Shown one piece after another: positions 33,101-44,042 of a DNA stretch of 64,000 nucleotides (positions are counted from its first letter, which is position 1; every line of letters begins with the position of its first letter). The stretch comes from Argyresthia goedartella (Eukaryota > Arthropoda > Insecta > Lepidoptera > Argyresthiidae), in the NCBI GenBank assembly GCA_949825045.1, contig OX463835.1, positions 23,949,201 through 24,013,200 on the forward strand, read 5' to 3'. The notes below the pieces were generated by a model that saw only the letters and a list, made by a program, of their open reading frames with translations, ran no database searches and was not told where the DNA came from. A program made the position numbers and the translations under genes.

Positions 33101-34874
33101 TGTAGCCTCGTTTTTCTGGGGGTACTAGTTCCTGTCAGTAAAAGAAGAGATTCTGGTTCTCAAGTTTTATTTCCTGAACATTTGTTAAAGAAAACAAGGG
33201 GGGGTTCTCTCTTAGTGGCCGTCCTATTTAAATAATACACGTCCTTAATTCTACACTTATCTCGACCCTTGTTTCTTCAGGTCTGCCCCCCCCGCAGGGA
33301 AGATCAGCGTAACAGTAACAAGCAGGGCGTCACCAGCTACACTGGCAGTACAGGCGCCATGCGGGATCTTATGTACTGGAATTAGGAGAAAAATCTACTT
33401 AGCGACTGGCCCTAAGTTCACAATGTACACCACGGGCCTTAATTAAGAGCTCCCCGACTTAAAATTACACAAAATTAACCAAACACACGGGCAAGGTCTA
33501 TTTCTCAGGTGCCCAGGCCTTAATCTACCGCAGGGAAAATTTATATTCCTTCAAATTACACAAAATTATCAAAACACACGGGCAAGGTCTATTCTTAGGT
33601 GCATAAGCCTTAATCTACCGCAGGGAAAATTTATATTCCTTCAAATTACACAAAATTATCAAAACACACGGGCAAGGTCTATTCTTAGGTGCATAAGCCT
33701 TAATCTACTACAAGGAAAATCTATATTCGGTTTGCAATACACTAACAAATGTCACAAACTAACCTATTTACAAAATCACCCTGGCCGTGGTCCAGCCCCA
33801 TGATGCAATTATATTTAATAAAACCTCTTGGTTTGGCCACTGGACCACAGGGAATGCCTAAGGAAGTTGAATCACTGCGTCGACGTTACCTAAGACTAGG
33901 TCAATCGACCATGATGAGCGACTAGGGCCGCGTTATGGAGAAGTAACGAGAAATCTACTGGGGCAGGTTAGTAAGCGCGCGATGCGAACCATGGAAGATG
34001 GAAATTTCTCACCTTATATATTCAGGATGTACCTCGCCCGCTACCACGGGGTGCACCCAGCACGGGTCACCTTGGCGGCTCCCAAAATCCCGTCTTCGGC
34101 AGGGTTGGATTTAGCGAGCCGATGCGTCAGCCACCTCACCACACGTGGGAACAACCTCCTTCCGCTACGCGTCCACCACGGCACGCTCTCTCCGTCCCCG
34201 GAGCAAAAAGGGGCTGAAAGGAACCACTTCGTTGGTAAAAATGACACTCGCCTCGGTTGAACCGTCGATAACCACGTTTCCTAACCCAACTCGACTCACC
34301 AAGGTTTCTTGTCAGTGGTTCCTCCTTCTACCACCTCAAGCGGTGTGCCTCTCGCGGCACTCTCGTCGAAAAAAGCCTCCCACCGGCTTGGGGCGCATAT
34401 TTATAACCAAAATCTTCGCGAACAATCTTTCCATCAGGGATACCACCTTCGCGCTGAAAGCCCCCCATGACAAGTTCACGTCGCCGATTGCGACAGTAAA
34501 TTAGCCGGGCGAAATTTCTATCTAGCTCCCGTTCCGCTGTCAGTTCCTGCACCTTACATTCAGGACGCGTCCCCACCAACATTTAGGGTACACGGCAGCG
34601 ATTCCCGCCTGAAAATAATTGTTCACTCCGCCAGCTGTAGTTAAATTTTCCCGACAACATGGGAACAAAAAGACGAGGGCAACACTAAGAGTGGTGGCGC
34701 CCTCTAGCGGCGTTCCACCGTAACCACTTGGATCGATACTGTTCGACGCGCAGCGAGATGGCTCCCCCAATGTAAGCATTGTTAAGGCTGCCGCCAGATG
34801 GCGATACCTGTATCTTCCTCTCATAAATCCAACTGTTTAAACCTATGTAAATGGACTGAAAATCCAGCGCTACA
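33101..34874 (-). repeat. LTR (5' LTR of the element)
   Basis: Same length and termini as 29225-30998; no difference was seen in the compared segments, which implies a very recent insertion or gene conversion. Confidence 0.92.
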
Positions 34875-35020
34875 ACTTTGTAAACAACATTTTGCGATGT
34901 AAAATCCAAACTATTAATTCCTCACAATCCCTACCACAGATATCTCAATATCTGTGATCCGTACCATTTTACAATGGTACGGAACCCTTCGTGCGCGAGT
35001 TAAACTCGGACTTGACCGTT
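34875..35020 (+). repeat. TTCCG-type element, right part
   Basis: It continues the target element after the LTR insertion: actttgtaaacaacattttg, then ggtacggaacccttcgtgcg and cggacttgaccg. It matches 54697-54790 at the homologous position. Confidence 0.75.
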
Positions 35021-35339
35021 GTTTTTTCTTAATCAAAGGTGAAAACTTCTGTAGCCCATACTTTAGCTGTAAGTTTTCCTAACAAAAAAAAATATATATT
35101 TGATCTGAGCAATTTTAATTTTAACAGTTTGGGCCAGGTGCTCAGCTGTTTTGGATTGGAGAAGGGAAATATAAAGTTGCTCTGATCAAATCGTTTCCAT
35201 GGTGAATGTTGTCCAGAATGGTGCCCATAACAACCACCTACGATATGACTACACCATTCTGTTACATCCTGTAGAGTACATCCACAGATAACGAAAAAGA
35301 GGAATATTTTTCCACCCCCGTAGGCGTGCCTGGACCGCG

Positions 35340-35440
35340 CATGCGTGCGGCCCCACGGTCTACATAAGGTCGGTCCTCGGCCAGCGAACCTCACTCGACC
35401 GCGGCCGACCAACTGACCACTCCTACCCGATACAACGTGA
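35340..35440 (+). promoter_or_regulatory. Possible core promoter and 5' non-coding exon
   Basis: A GC-rich block with a TGCGCATGCGTGC-like palindrome, a TATA-like acataagg (near 35363) and about 60 bp of sequence ends in a strong donor (ACAAC|GTGAGT near 35435). It is the right shape for a first exon. The target gene is unknown. Confidence 0.3.
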
Positions 35441-35587
35441 GTACAACTTAAGTTTGCGTGATAAGTTTTCAGGATTTTTTAACTGATATAGGTGTTTTCA
35501 TTATTTCAAAGTCAAAATATCTTTATTACTGCAGATATTTACTTACTCATACTCATACTCATTATTATAAATAATTTGGGGAAATAT

Positions 35588-35812
35588 TAAACTGCACATC
35601 AATAATACTGATTTGCACAGCAAATATACTGATTTTCACAGCAAATACCAGGGCAAAATACTGCGTTTGCTTCGGTGAAGGGTAAAGGGGGTGAACGAAG
35701 CGAAGCCTCCTTTATCCTTCGTATCAGGTTGAACATGTAAGAACAACAAAAATACTTAAAACATAAAAAGTATTTTTGCTGTGAAACTCAGTATTTTTGA
35801 TGTGCGATTAAA
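35588..35812. mobile_element. Palindromic element type B with the shared hairpin core
   Basis: Ends TTAAACTGCACATCAATAAT and the complement of ATTTTTGATGTGCGATTAA. Arms repeat tactgatttgcacagcaaat motifs. The centre (cagggcaaaatactgcg ... gaagcctcctttatccttcg ... aacatgtaagaacaac) is the same core as in MITE family A, although the arms are unrelated. Confidence 0.75.
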
Positions 35813-36179
35813 TACTAGCCAATAATATGCAGGATTAAACAATTCCAAAATTATGAACAGCGAGTATTTGAATGGGTCGTATTTTAAAAAATAAGGGTGT
35901 TTACAAAAGTTCAGTCAAACTTTAGAAGTTTGTGAGGTACAACTTTTACTTTATTTTTCACTTTTCCGTATATTTTGGGCCGTCCACTGATTTATGGTAA
36001 TGATTGATATAATATGCGTTTATTGAAGCAAAATTCTATTAATTATGCATTCTATTTTTAAGGAAAACGGAAATACCTATAAAGTTATTCTGATAATGTC
36101 GGTTCCATAGAAACTGTTGTTCAGAACCACGTTCCCACGAGCGTCGGCTTCGAACGCCGACATGATGAAGTGCGTTTTC

Positions 36180-36900
36180 GCGAAAAAAAAATGCGTGCCT
36201 CATAGTTTCGAATAGGTATTCATTTTTGCTTGATCTTAGTTTATAATTTGTGATAACTGATGTTAGATAAATTATAAAAATAAGCACAATTATATTATAT
36301 TTGTGTTTTCAAACTTTTTTTGATTTGATATTAACATGGAAAACATTTTAAAATACATATATTCCTGAAGGCCAAAACATTTACTCCCAGACAATTTTAT
36401 GAAGTCGTGATAAAAATTATATATTTTTTAAGTTCATCGATCATAAATGATTTTGTGAAAGAAATATTTTCATGATTATCCATAAATAAAATTAATAAGT
36501 ATTTTTATTGGGTTTTAGGTACTTAGTTTTTGTTTTTGTTTTACAGATATATTTTTTCATAAAAAAAAAAACTTTTTCTTATTATTTTTCGGGTACATAT
36601 TTTTCTGCAAAATTTGACAAAAAATGAATCAGTAAATATCTTGCATCTAAGGCTGTTCTTTTGTGAATTATTTTATAACAGAAATAAATGTTTTGGTAGA
36701 CATTTGTAATATGTAGGTATATAGGTAGGTACGTAAGTCGTGAGACCTTTCCACATATTTTCTCACAATTGATGTGATGCTGTATGAAACAGCTGTCTGA
36801 AGTTGTATGAACACTTGAAATCAAATACGGAGAACAGTAATCACGCCAGTGTAAAATGTGCTCAAAAGGATTTGCATAAACAGATATTTTTTCTACGAAC
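36180..36900. other. No gene recognised
   Basis: AT-rich sequence with only short chance frames. Confidence 0.4.
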
Positions 36901-36902
36901 TA

Positions 36903-37107
36903 GTAATAATAATAAAAATAATACCCTGGACACTATTAACACACATTTATCTAGCCCCAAACTAGGATTCCCTGTATCTTGGGTACTAGACAACGATACA
37001 CATACTTATATAGATCAATATTATACTTAGATAGATAAACAACCAAGCCTAGGGTACAAATCGTTCTCATCAAACAAATATTTGCCCCCACCGGGACTCG
37101 AACCTAA
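36903..37107 (-). mobile_element. SINE family B, head-truncated
   Basis: The tail (ataccctggacactattaac), body and part of the B box (gccccCACCGGGACTCGAACC) are present; the rest of the tRNA-like head is missing. Confidence 0.75.
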
Positions 37108-37499
37108 TTAGATACCTCATGAAACAGTAGAAATGCCCCAGATGAAATCTCTTTTTAGAGACAGCTTTGTTGGCCTTTGTAGCTGTTTCCAGTTTCCACG
37201 ACCACATATATTTTATTTTAAGTACATTATACGGACGATTGCTAGCGTTGATGGAAACATCGTAAAGAAATCTTCATCCTGGCGATAGGCAAAGCCCTTG
37301 TAACTCAAAATGTGTCCGGCGAAGTCAGTTCGTAACAGAAAGCATACCTACCATATTATAAATTCAAATTTAAATTAATACCATAAGCTTTTTTATTTGT
37401 TAAAGCTGTAACTATCTATTTACTATGCTTACCAAGTTCACCCTTGCTATTAAAAATCTTAACCAAGATTATTAAAGACCGTGAGAGTGCAAGGAATGT

Positions 37500-37928
37500 T
37501 TATGTTAAATGTAGCTTATTTAACTCACCACCGAGAGGCTCAGGCCTAAAATAGAATCCCAGTAAGATTGAGCCGTTCTCTCCACCACGCTTCCTTTTAG
37601 GACCTTACGTACCCATATAAATAATAAAATAATTATAACAATCAGTCCATTAATGTCCCGCCGAGGGGCACATGCCTTTACCCGGATACGAGTAAGATTA
37701 AGCCATACTCGACAACGATGATTCAGCTTGATGGAGGGGTTTTTACGACCACCACCACGTACCGATAGTAGCCGGGACCTATGTCAGCTTAACGTGTCAT
37801 CCGAATCACTGAACGACCGTTAATGTACTTAAGTTAAATTAATTATCTCATTGTTGCACGGTCAGGATTCGAACCTGCATCTCCTGTGTGAGGAGCAAGC
37901 GTGAAACCCAGTAGACCACGGAGCTCTT
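37500..37928 (-). mobile_element. SINE family C-like element with long body
   Basis: The right end (37850-37925) is the tRNA-like head also found at 18370-18442. The body (gccgggacctatgtcagctt and aacgtgtcatccgaatcactg) recurs in opposite orientation at 51420-51670. Confidence 0.55.
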
Positions 37929-37974
37929 ATAAATATAAATAATCCTTCTAGTACGACTCTAAGTGCGACTTTAT

Positions 37975-38080
37975 TCAAAAATTCAAAATTCTAAAAGAGT
38001 GTATTTCCCATAAGAAACACACACAGAAGTACAGAAACTAACACATATTTAAGGTATAGGGAAAATTATTTGAAATATGA
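37975..38080 (-). repeat. LINE 3' tail fragment
   Basis: ttcaaaattcaaaattc, cccataagaaacacaca and aactaacacatatttaaggt match the 3'UTR of the LINE end at 42060-42480. Confidence 0.55.
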
Positions 38081-38411
38081 AATTATTGTCGAGCGTATTT
38101 GTACTATCGAACCATCTGAATCATGACCCACCATAAGCTTATTTTGCTAAACCCCTTAAATGCAAGTAGGTCGAAATTCGCTTGAAGGTTAATTCCTTGG
38201 TAACGAACTTGTTATCATTTGATTAGACACTGACATTACGATAGATCTTACAAGTTTGAAAGTTTCAAACGAATTATCAGGCAAATGGGTCATGGTTCAG
38301 TTGGTTCGATTGTACCATCCGGGACGCGGGGCGCTATACTGGCAGCAGCCGTAGGCGGGGACAATTCCGATATCCCAATTGTACCACTGGCAGTACAAAT
38401 GGGACAATCTA

Positions 38412-39225
38412 GTCCCACTTGCACTACCAGTAATACTGGCGGTAGAACAAGTGGTCCGGAGTGCGTGTCGTCCCACTTGCACTACCAGTAATACTGGCGG
38501 AAGAACAAGTGGTCCGGAGTGCGTGTCGTCCCACTTGCACTACCAGTAATACTGGCGGTAGAACAAGTGGTCCGGAGTGCGTGTCGTCCCACTTGCACTA
38601 CCAGTAATACTGGCGGTAGAACAAGTGGTCCGGAGTGCGTGTCGTCCCACTTGCACTACCAGTAATACTGGCGGTAGAACAAGTGGTCCGGAGTGCGTGT
38701 CGTCCCACTTGCACTACCAGTAATACTGGCGGTAGAACAAGTGGTCCGGAGTGCGTGTCGTCCCACTTGCACTACCAGTAATACTGGCGGTAGAACAAGT
38801 GGTCCGGAGTGCGTGTCGTCCCACTTGCACTACCAGTAATACTGGCGGTAGAACAAGTGGTCCGGAGTGCGTGTCGTCCCACTTGCACTACCAGTAATAC
38901 TGGCGGTAGACCAAGTGGTCCGGAGTGCGTGTCGTCCCACTTGCACTACCAGTAATACTGGCGGTAGAACAAGTGGTCCGGAGTGCGTGTCGTCCCACTT
39001 GCACTACCAGTAATACTGGCGGTAGAACAAGTGGTCCGGAGTGCGTGTCGTCCCACTTGCACTACCAGTAATACTGGCGGTAGAACAAGTGGTCCGGAGT
39101 GCGTGTCGTCCCACTTGCACTACCAGTAATACTGGCGGTAGAACAAGTGGTCCGGAGTGCGTGTCGTCCCACTTGCACTACCAGTAATACTGGCGGTAGA
39201 ACAAGTGGTCCGGAGTGCGTGTCAG
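38412..39225. repeat. 58-bp satellite array, 14 copies
   Basis: Units recur at exactly 58 bp (CCCACTTGC at 38414, 38472 ... 39168) and are almost invariant. Each unit can fold as CCACTTG ... CAAGTGG around an inner CCAGT-AAT-ACTGG stem. Open frames through it are by-products. The 39226-39370 flank contains several cgcacgcgggt-like strings. Confidence 0.95.
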
Positions 39226-39839
39226 CCCTCTTACAGTGCCGTGCGGGTTCCACCACGCACGCGGGAGATATGACGTGCCTGGCCCCGCACGCGGGTGCTG
39301 TTAGTACGGCGCCCCGCGTCGCGGGTGACAAATACGCATGACACCGAAAGCGCCACAAATCCCGCGTGCGTGATGAAACCCGCATGACACTGAAAAGGAC
39401 GTAAAGGACAATCTTGCTGGTTATTCTGATCAAGGAGACCTGTTTATTAAAGGAACCAATCATTATTTTAATGATTGGTTTTAATTTAATTGAATCGTAT
39501 GGCATTATTTTATGCCGTAGATAGACAATCTATATTTGTGTCTTTAGATCTTTCAGCCAGTGACGCTGGTACTCTGCCGTAGCCAACACAGACCAGCGTC
39601 ACAGTATTTTACAAAAGGGGTGGCCAGGGCACCGTCATAGTACTCTCTTATCATGAGCAAGTAAACAAGCCCCTGTTCGAATGATAACTGCCCGCTCGGG
39701 CTCATATGGCAAGCACAGTTGCCCATGTCAAAGTACAAGTCAAAATCAAAATTTCATCACAAGCTGCGGAAATCATGATTTTTGACAATTAGCATGCCAA
39801 AAATGTTAAATAACTCTTTCGCCCTATAAAATACGTAAG

Positions 39840-39920
39840 TAGTCGGTGGCGCAATTGGTACATCAGATCAGCTATCTTAAGTGACTAGTATCGAAACAGT
39901 TCGAAACCAAGTCCGTACAC
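39840..39920 (+). mobile_element. tRNA-like SINE head
   Basis: ggtggcgcaattggtacatc resembles an A box and cagttcgaaaccaagtccg a B box. The intervening spacing is tRNA-like but it does not fold as a clean tRNA, so a SINE is more likely than a tRNA gene. A similar gttcgaaaccgggt string is at 59735. Confidence 0.45.
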
Positions 39921-40299
39921 ATTTATTTTTTTGTATTATTATTATATTGTTACGGAACTCTTCTTGTACTAGTGCGACCCGGACTGCAATTCGCCTGTTC
40001 TCTAATTTTGCAACTGTGGCCGAAGGAGGGCGAAGAAACTCCCACAGATTGACTTTTAGATCTCATTTAAAACTGTATGGCCTACTCCAAGTAATAAATC
40101 AATCAAGGCTTGTAAAAATGAGTACCATTTAAAAAGCAATCGGAACTAAATTTCACTTTTACGTCCGTCGTGAACTATTTGATGTCTCTCGTTTTGTTTT
40201 TAAACACACTCCGGTTTATAGTTATTACTGGTTACAGCGCGGTGACGATATTTCTGCATGAAGTTCAATTTCTTATTTGTTCAAAATGGCGCGTTTTAA

Positions 40300-40500
40300 G
40301 GCGCTGCGGATGTGGCTCTGCCGATCATGCGAGAGGTCCCGGGTTCGATCCCCAGCTGGGGATACAGACAAAAACCCAGGTCTTGGATGTTTACATGTGT
40401 GTGATGTCGTTGTTTCTGGTTCCCACGGCACAGGGTATCCTAGTGTGCGGCCAGGAGCAATGTTTGTGCCTATATGTTAATATGTATGTTTATGTTTTGT
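40300..40500 (+). mobile_element. SINE family A
   Basis: ggcgctgcggatgtggctct, B box GGGTTCGATCCCCAGCTGGG, tail ccaggtcttggatgtttaca ... gtatcctagtgtgcggccag. Confidence 0.8.
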
Positions 40501-40867
40501 GCTCCATGTGCGCCGAGGCTTCCAGACACGTGCACGACACACCAGAATACCCGGTACAGTGGGACAGAAACGAAAAGTTTTAGTTTTTCTCTCTGGCCGG
40601 GATTCGATCCCGGGACTTCTATACTATCTACCGAATAACGTGGCAATAGAGGTCATTCACTTTACCACAATATCGCAATATGAGAATTATGTCTCGCTGA
40701 ATCTGTCGCTTACCACACAAACATAACAGCTTGTATATACGTCGCGCCACGAGTTATGAGCGGTGGCCTTGAATGCGCAGTAGTCACTTTTCAATGCCTG
40801 TACATATGCGCAGTAATTCCCGCCAACGTCGCCCAGCGCTCCTAATTCGTGGCGCGAGTTATATATA

Positions 40868-41194
40868 TGTCACCGTAAGATAGTCAAAACCGTTCGTTGA
40901 TAAAGTAACGTTTTTTTCTCGTAAGTTAAGATAGTAAACTGTAGCGTACTGCTTACTATATTACGCGTTAGTTGATCAACTAACGGTTAAAACTACCAGT
41001 TAAAACGACTAGAGTGGGCGAGCGCATCGAAGCCCCCTCTAGTCTTCATGTTATGTTGACATGTAAGAACAAAAAAAACGTAAATTCTAAACCATGTCGG
41101 TCTGGTTTACTATTTGTCGATATCTTGAGATAGTTGATCAACTACCGCGTTAGTTTATTAACTGACTGACGGTTTTGATTATCTTCCGGTGACA
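40868..41194. mobile_element. Palindromic MITE family A, copy 3
   Basis: Ends TGTCACCGTAAGATAGTCAA and the complement of the right end (ttatcttccggtgaca). The core is reduced on its left side (gactagagtgggcgagcgc ... tcttcatgttatgttgacat). Confidence 0.8.
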
Positions 41195-41419
41195 TATACA
41201 TCGCTAAATCTCGTAGTACCAGCTCTCTCGTAGGCCTTATACCACGATACTTAGCGACAACAGTTTTGCGATGGGTTTGTGTGGTAAACGACAGAATCAT
41301 CGATATGTAGTAGAATTGAGCCATTTCATGATCTGGAGTACCATTTCATGAAATGGTCAGAAAGAGTTGAATTTAATGAGACATGTCTTTTTTAAAGTAT
41401 TTTTATTCAGTACCACCTA

Positions 41420-41520
41420 ATGTTTTTGTGATATACATGTCAAACTAACACGAAGACTATTCGGGGCTGCGCTCGCCCCTTTAATCTTCGACAAAACTAC
41501 CGCAGTTGTGTTCCCTAGAA
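41420..41520 (-). repeat. Isolated copy of the MITE hairpin core
   Basis: The - strand carries ctgcggtagttttgtcgaag ... cagccccgaatagtcttcgt, i.e. the core seen in families A-D, without their arms. Flanking sequence has catttcatga strings but no convincing terminal repeat. Confidence 0.6.
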
Positions 41521-41642
41521 TATTTCTTCGTTCAATGAAAGTTGGCTATTTCATGATATGTTTAATTCTAAGATACGGTTAGGAAAGATACATAAATTGG
41601 ATTTTGGTGAAGGTTCATTGCCTCTTTTGCCACGTTCTTAGG

Positions 41643-41828
41643 CAGATAGTTATAGCTTGCGAGCCAGACCCGATGGCTACAGATAGTTATAGCTTGCGAG
41701 CCAGACCCGATGGCTACAGATAGTTATAGCTTGCGAGCCAGACCCGATGGCTACAGATAGTTATAGCTTGCGAGCCAGACCCGATGGCTACAGATAGTTA
41801 TAGCTTGCGAGCCAGACCCGATGGCTAC
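41643..41828. repeat. 37-bp tandem repeat, five copies
   Basis: Units start every 37 bp from 41643 (cagatagttatagcttgcga ...), identical by eye. Confidence 0.9.
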
Positions 41829-42059
41829 AGAGATCGTCGGGAAATCTCCGTAGCTTCCCTTCCGTCTGCCACCGTTGTGTTTTTAGTCCTTTCCCGAAGT
41901 AATTGCACCCCCCCCCCTCGCCTCCAGTCGCCACAACAACAAATAACAACAAGAGCACAAAATAACAACAGACTGCCATGATCACTCGTTCCTGTAGCGT
42001 CACGACTTTTGCCATACTTTTCCGTGTTTAACCGAGCTAAATTCATTTAAGTTCGACAA

Positions 42060-42480
42060 TATTTCATACATTTTGAATTCAAATTCAAATTCAAAAAGAG
42101 TTTATTTCCATAAGAAACACATAGGTAACATTTGGAGAATGTCAAATCTTAAACTAACACATGTATAAGGTACAGGGAAATATAGAACTCAATTTGAATT
42201 CCGTGACCTCTATGTTTTAGATGCTGGAGGCAAAGAGGCGACTAGAAACCTCCAGCTTTATACGTTATTTTTTACAGACTTGGAGCAAACACCTTCCCAA
42301 GCTTTCTTGTCTTCTACATAATCTGATATTTTGTAGTAACCTTTTTTACATAAGTGATTTTTAACAACATTTTTAAATTTATTTACAGACAATTCTTGTA
42401 ACTAGCAGTCGGTATTTTGTTGTAAAAGCGAATACATTGCCCTTTAAAAGATACATTAACATTTTGACATTTTATTATTA
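42060..42480 (-). pseudogene. LINE 3' end with ORF2 C-terminal tail
   Basis: The - strand at about 42390-42265 encodes NKFKNVVKNHLCKKGYYKI followed by SDYVEDKKAWEGVC and a stop. This is the familiar 'K-x-Y-Y-x-I-x-(D/E)-(F/Y)...AW' end of a group of lepidopteran LINE ORF2 proteins. A frameshift upstream separates RFYNKIPTA from it. The 3'UTR ends in a tttgaattcaaattcaaa-type tail near 42075. It is 5'-truncated. Confidence 0.6.
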
Positions 42481-42752
42481 TTGACATTCGCTTAATCTAT
42501 TTGAGACCCTAAACATATGTAGTGAATATCATGCAAATAGACAATGTCAATTTTAAAATCCGGTCAGCTAGACCTTACCTACCCCATCTCTTTTTAGATA
42601 TCTTTAGAGTATCGGAGTACGGTACATACAAACGAGACCATAAACATTGCACCATTAATATACCACGCGTTAAATTACTGTTTCGTTTAAATAACATTTT
42701 CACACCTTTCATTCGGAAAAGTAAGTTTTGCTCCACGACGAGAGGGAGCAAA

Positions 42753-43322
42753 ATGCTACTTTTCTGTTCAAGCTACTTTTTTAATTTATTCATTGGCATG
42801 TAGCATTTACGCAATGTGCCAATTGAACACAGATCTTAATAAAATAATCGATTGTAATTTCATCGTAGTCGATTAAAAAAGGAACATGTTTCAAGTTTTA
42901 ACTTTAACAACGTTATATGAAAATTTATGATTTTTCGTATGATTGATTTATGGTATTTAAAAAAAAGTCACAATGGATTATGTTTTACTGAAATCAAAAC
43001 TATTGATGACTGTTATTGTGATATAATGAATATTGATATCCGAAACCATTGTAATATTCGATTCGATTATTTTTACACATCGGTAAAAGTAGCACAGGAA
43101 TATTTTATCTGTGGGGACCTTTCCCTAATCCTTCACAATCCACCATTAAAAAAAAGTTTTGTTTACGTTGTTCGATTACTGTAAAAGCGGTGAAAGTATA
43201 ATTCAAAGTATAGTTATTTTTTTCGTCATGGGCCACCCTTGAATCCTTCGTTACGCTCAGGATTCTATTCCCTTCACTCTGGATTCAATGTACCGCCCTC
43301 GCCGTAAATACATCATTTTGCT
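42753..43322. repeat. Possible element with GGGAGCAAAATG ends
   Basis: GGGAGCAAAATG at 42753 is inverted at about 43310-43322 (cattttgctccc). The interior is AT-rich with no gene. No target duplication was found, so this is tentative. Confidence 0.3.
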
Positions 43323-43686
43323 CCCTTGTGACACAAATAACTATATCTACATTGTATGTTAGATAAGATAAATAAACAATGTGGTAATTTCGCACAAAGG
43401 AATCGTTTATTCTTCGCCAATATTTAAGGAAAAGCTTTTGTTCAAATAGATCAGGGAAATACCGGGTTCGGCTCTTTGAGTAGACCAGTTGGACAAATAT
43501 AAATATATTAAGGCTGTTTTAGAACGTCAGAACAAAACTTACTTTTTTCATTACAATCGTGCAGTCGTGCTCAGGAAATTTGTTGTATACACCCATCGAT
43601 ATAAATGTACTATTCAAGTCTGTGTTACATATAAGGCAGAAGATAAATGATGACCAAATGACGTAGAGACCTTACATTTAAATTAC

Positions 43687-44042
43687 TTTTATCTACACAC
43701 GTATCATAAACCCTCTTTACTGCGTTCAAAAACCGCACGTTACGATCAGCATTATGTTAAACTACTTGGTAAAAACTCGTTTCGTATCTGGAAAACTACA
43801 CATTATGGTCATTATGTGTAGTTTTTCTACATATAATGACATTCAAATTTCGAACGCCGACGCCTGCCTGCGTGCCGTCCCTAGTTTGTTTGTGAAGTTG
43901 GTACTGACATTCAAATTTCGAACGCCGACGCCCGCCTGCGTGAAGTTGGTACTACAGAACAAGCTAAACAATTGCAGAGCCACAATGCCGGACAAACATG
44001 CGGTTCCTGAACACATCAAAGAGAGCTTATGATATGTGTGTA
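43687..44042 (-). mobile_element. Two-hairpin element PQ, copy 5: Q module
   Basis: Complete Q module in - orientation with two ggcgttcgaaatttgaatgt blocks (as complement). Its partner P module is at 45596-45744, across a transposon insertion. Confidence 0.85.

Larger units (their letters stand above)
29221..34878 (-). mobile_element. Ty3/gypsy-type LTR retrotransposon, internally deleted
   Basis: Two 1,774-bp LTRs (29225-30998, 33101-34874) run TGTAGC...GCTACA and are flanked by a 4-bp ACTT duplication (29221-29224, 34875-34878). The interior is only 2,102 bp. Read on the - strand it has a primer-binding site, an RNase H/integrase frame and a polypurine tract, but no gag, protease or reverse transcriptase. 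Long LTRs with a tRNA-Lys primer recall the Osvaldo/Ulysses lineage (inference). Confidence 0.92.

Noticed and set aside
38412..39225. CRISPR-like regular array
   Set aside because: The 58-bp units are contiguous with no unique spacers and the genome is eukaryotic; this is a satellite.
42927..43184. 85-codon + strand ORF
   Set aside because: AT-rich, no recognisable domain or splice context; consistent with chance.
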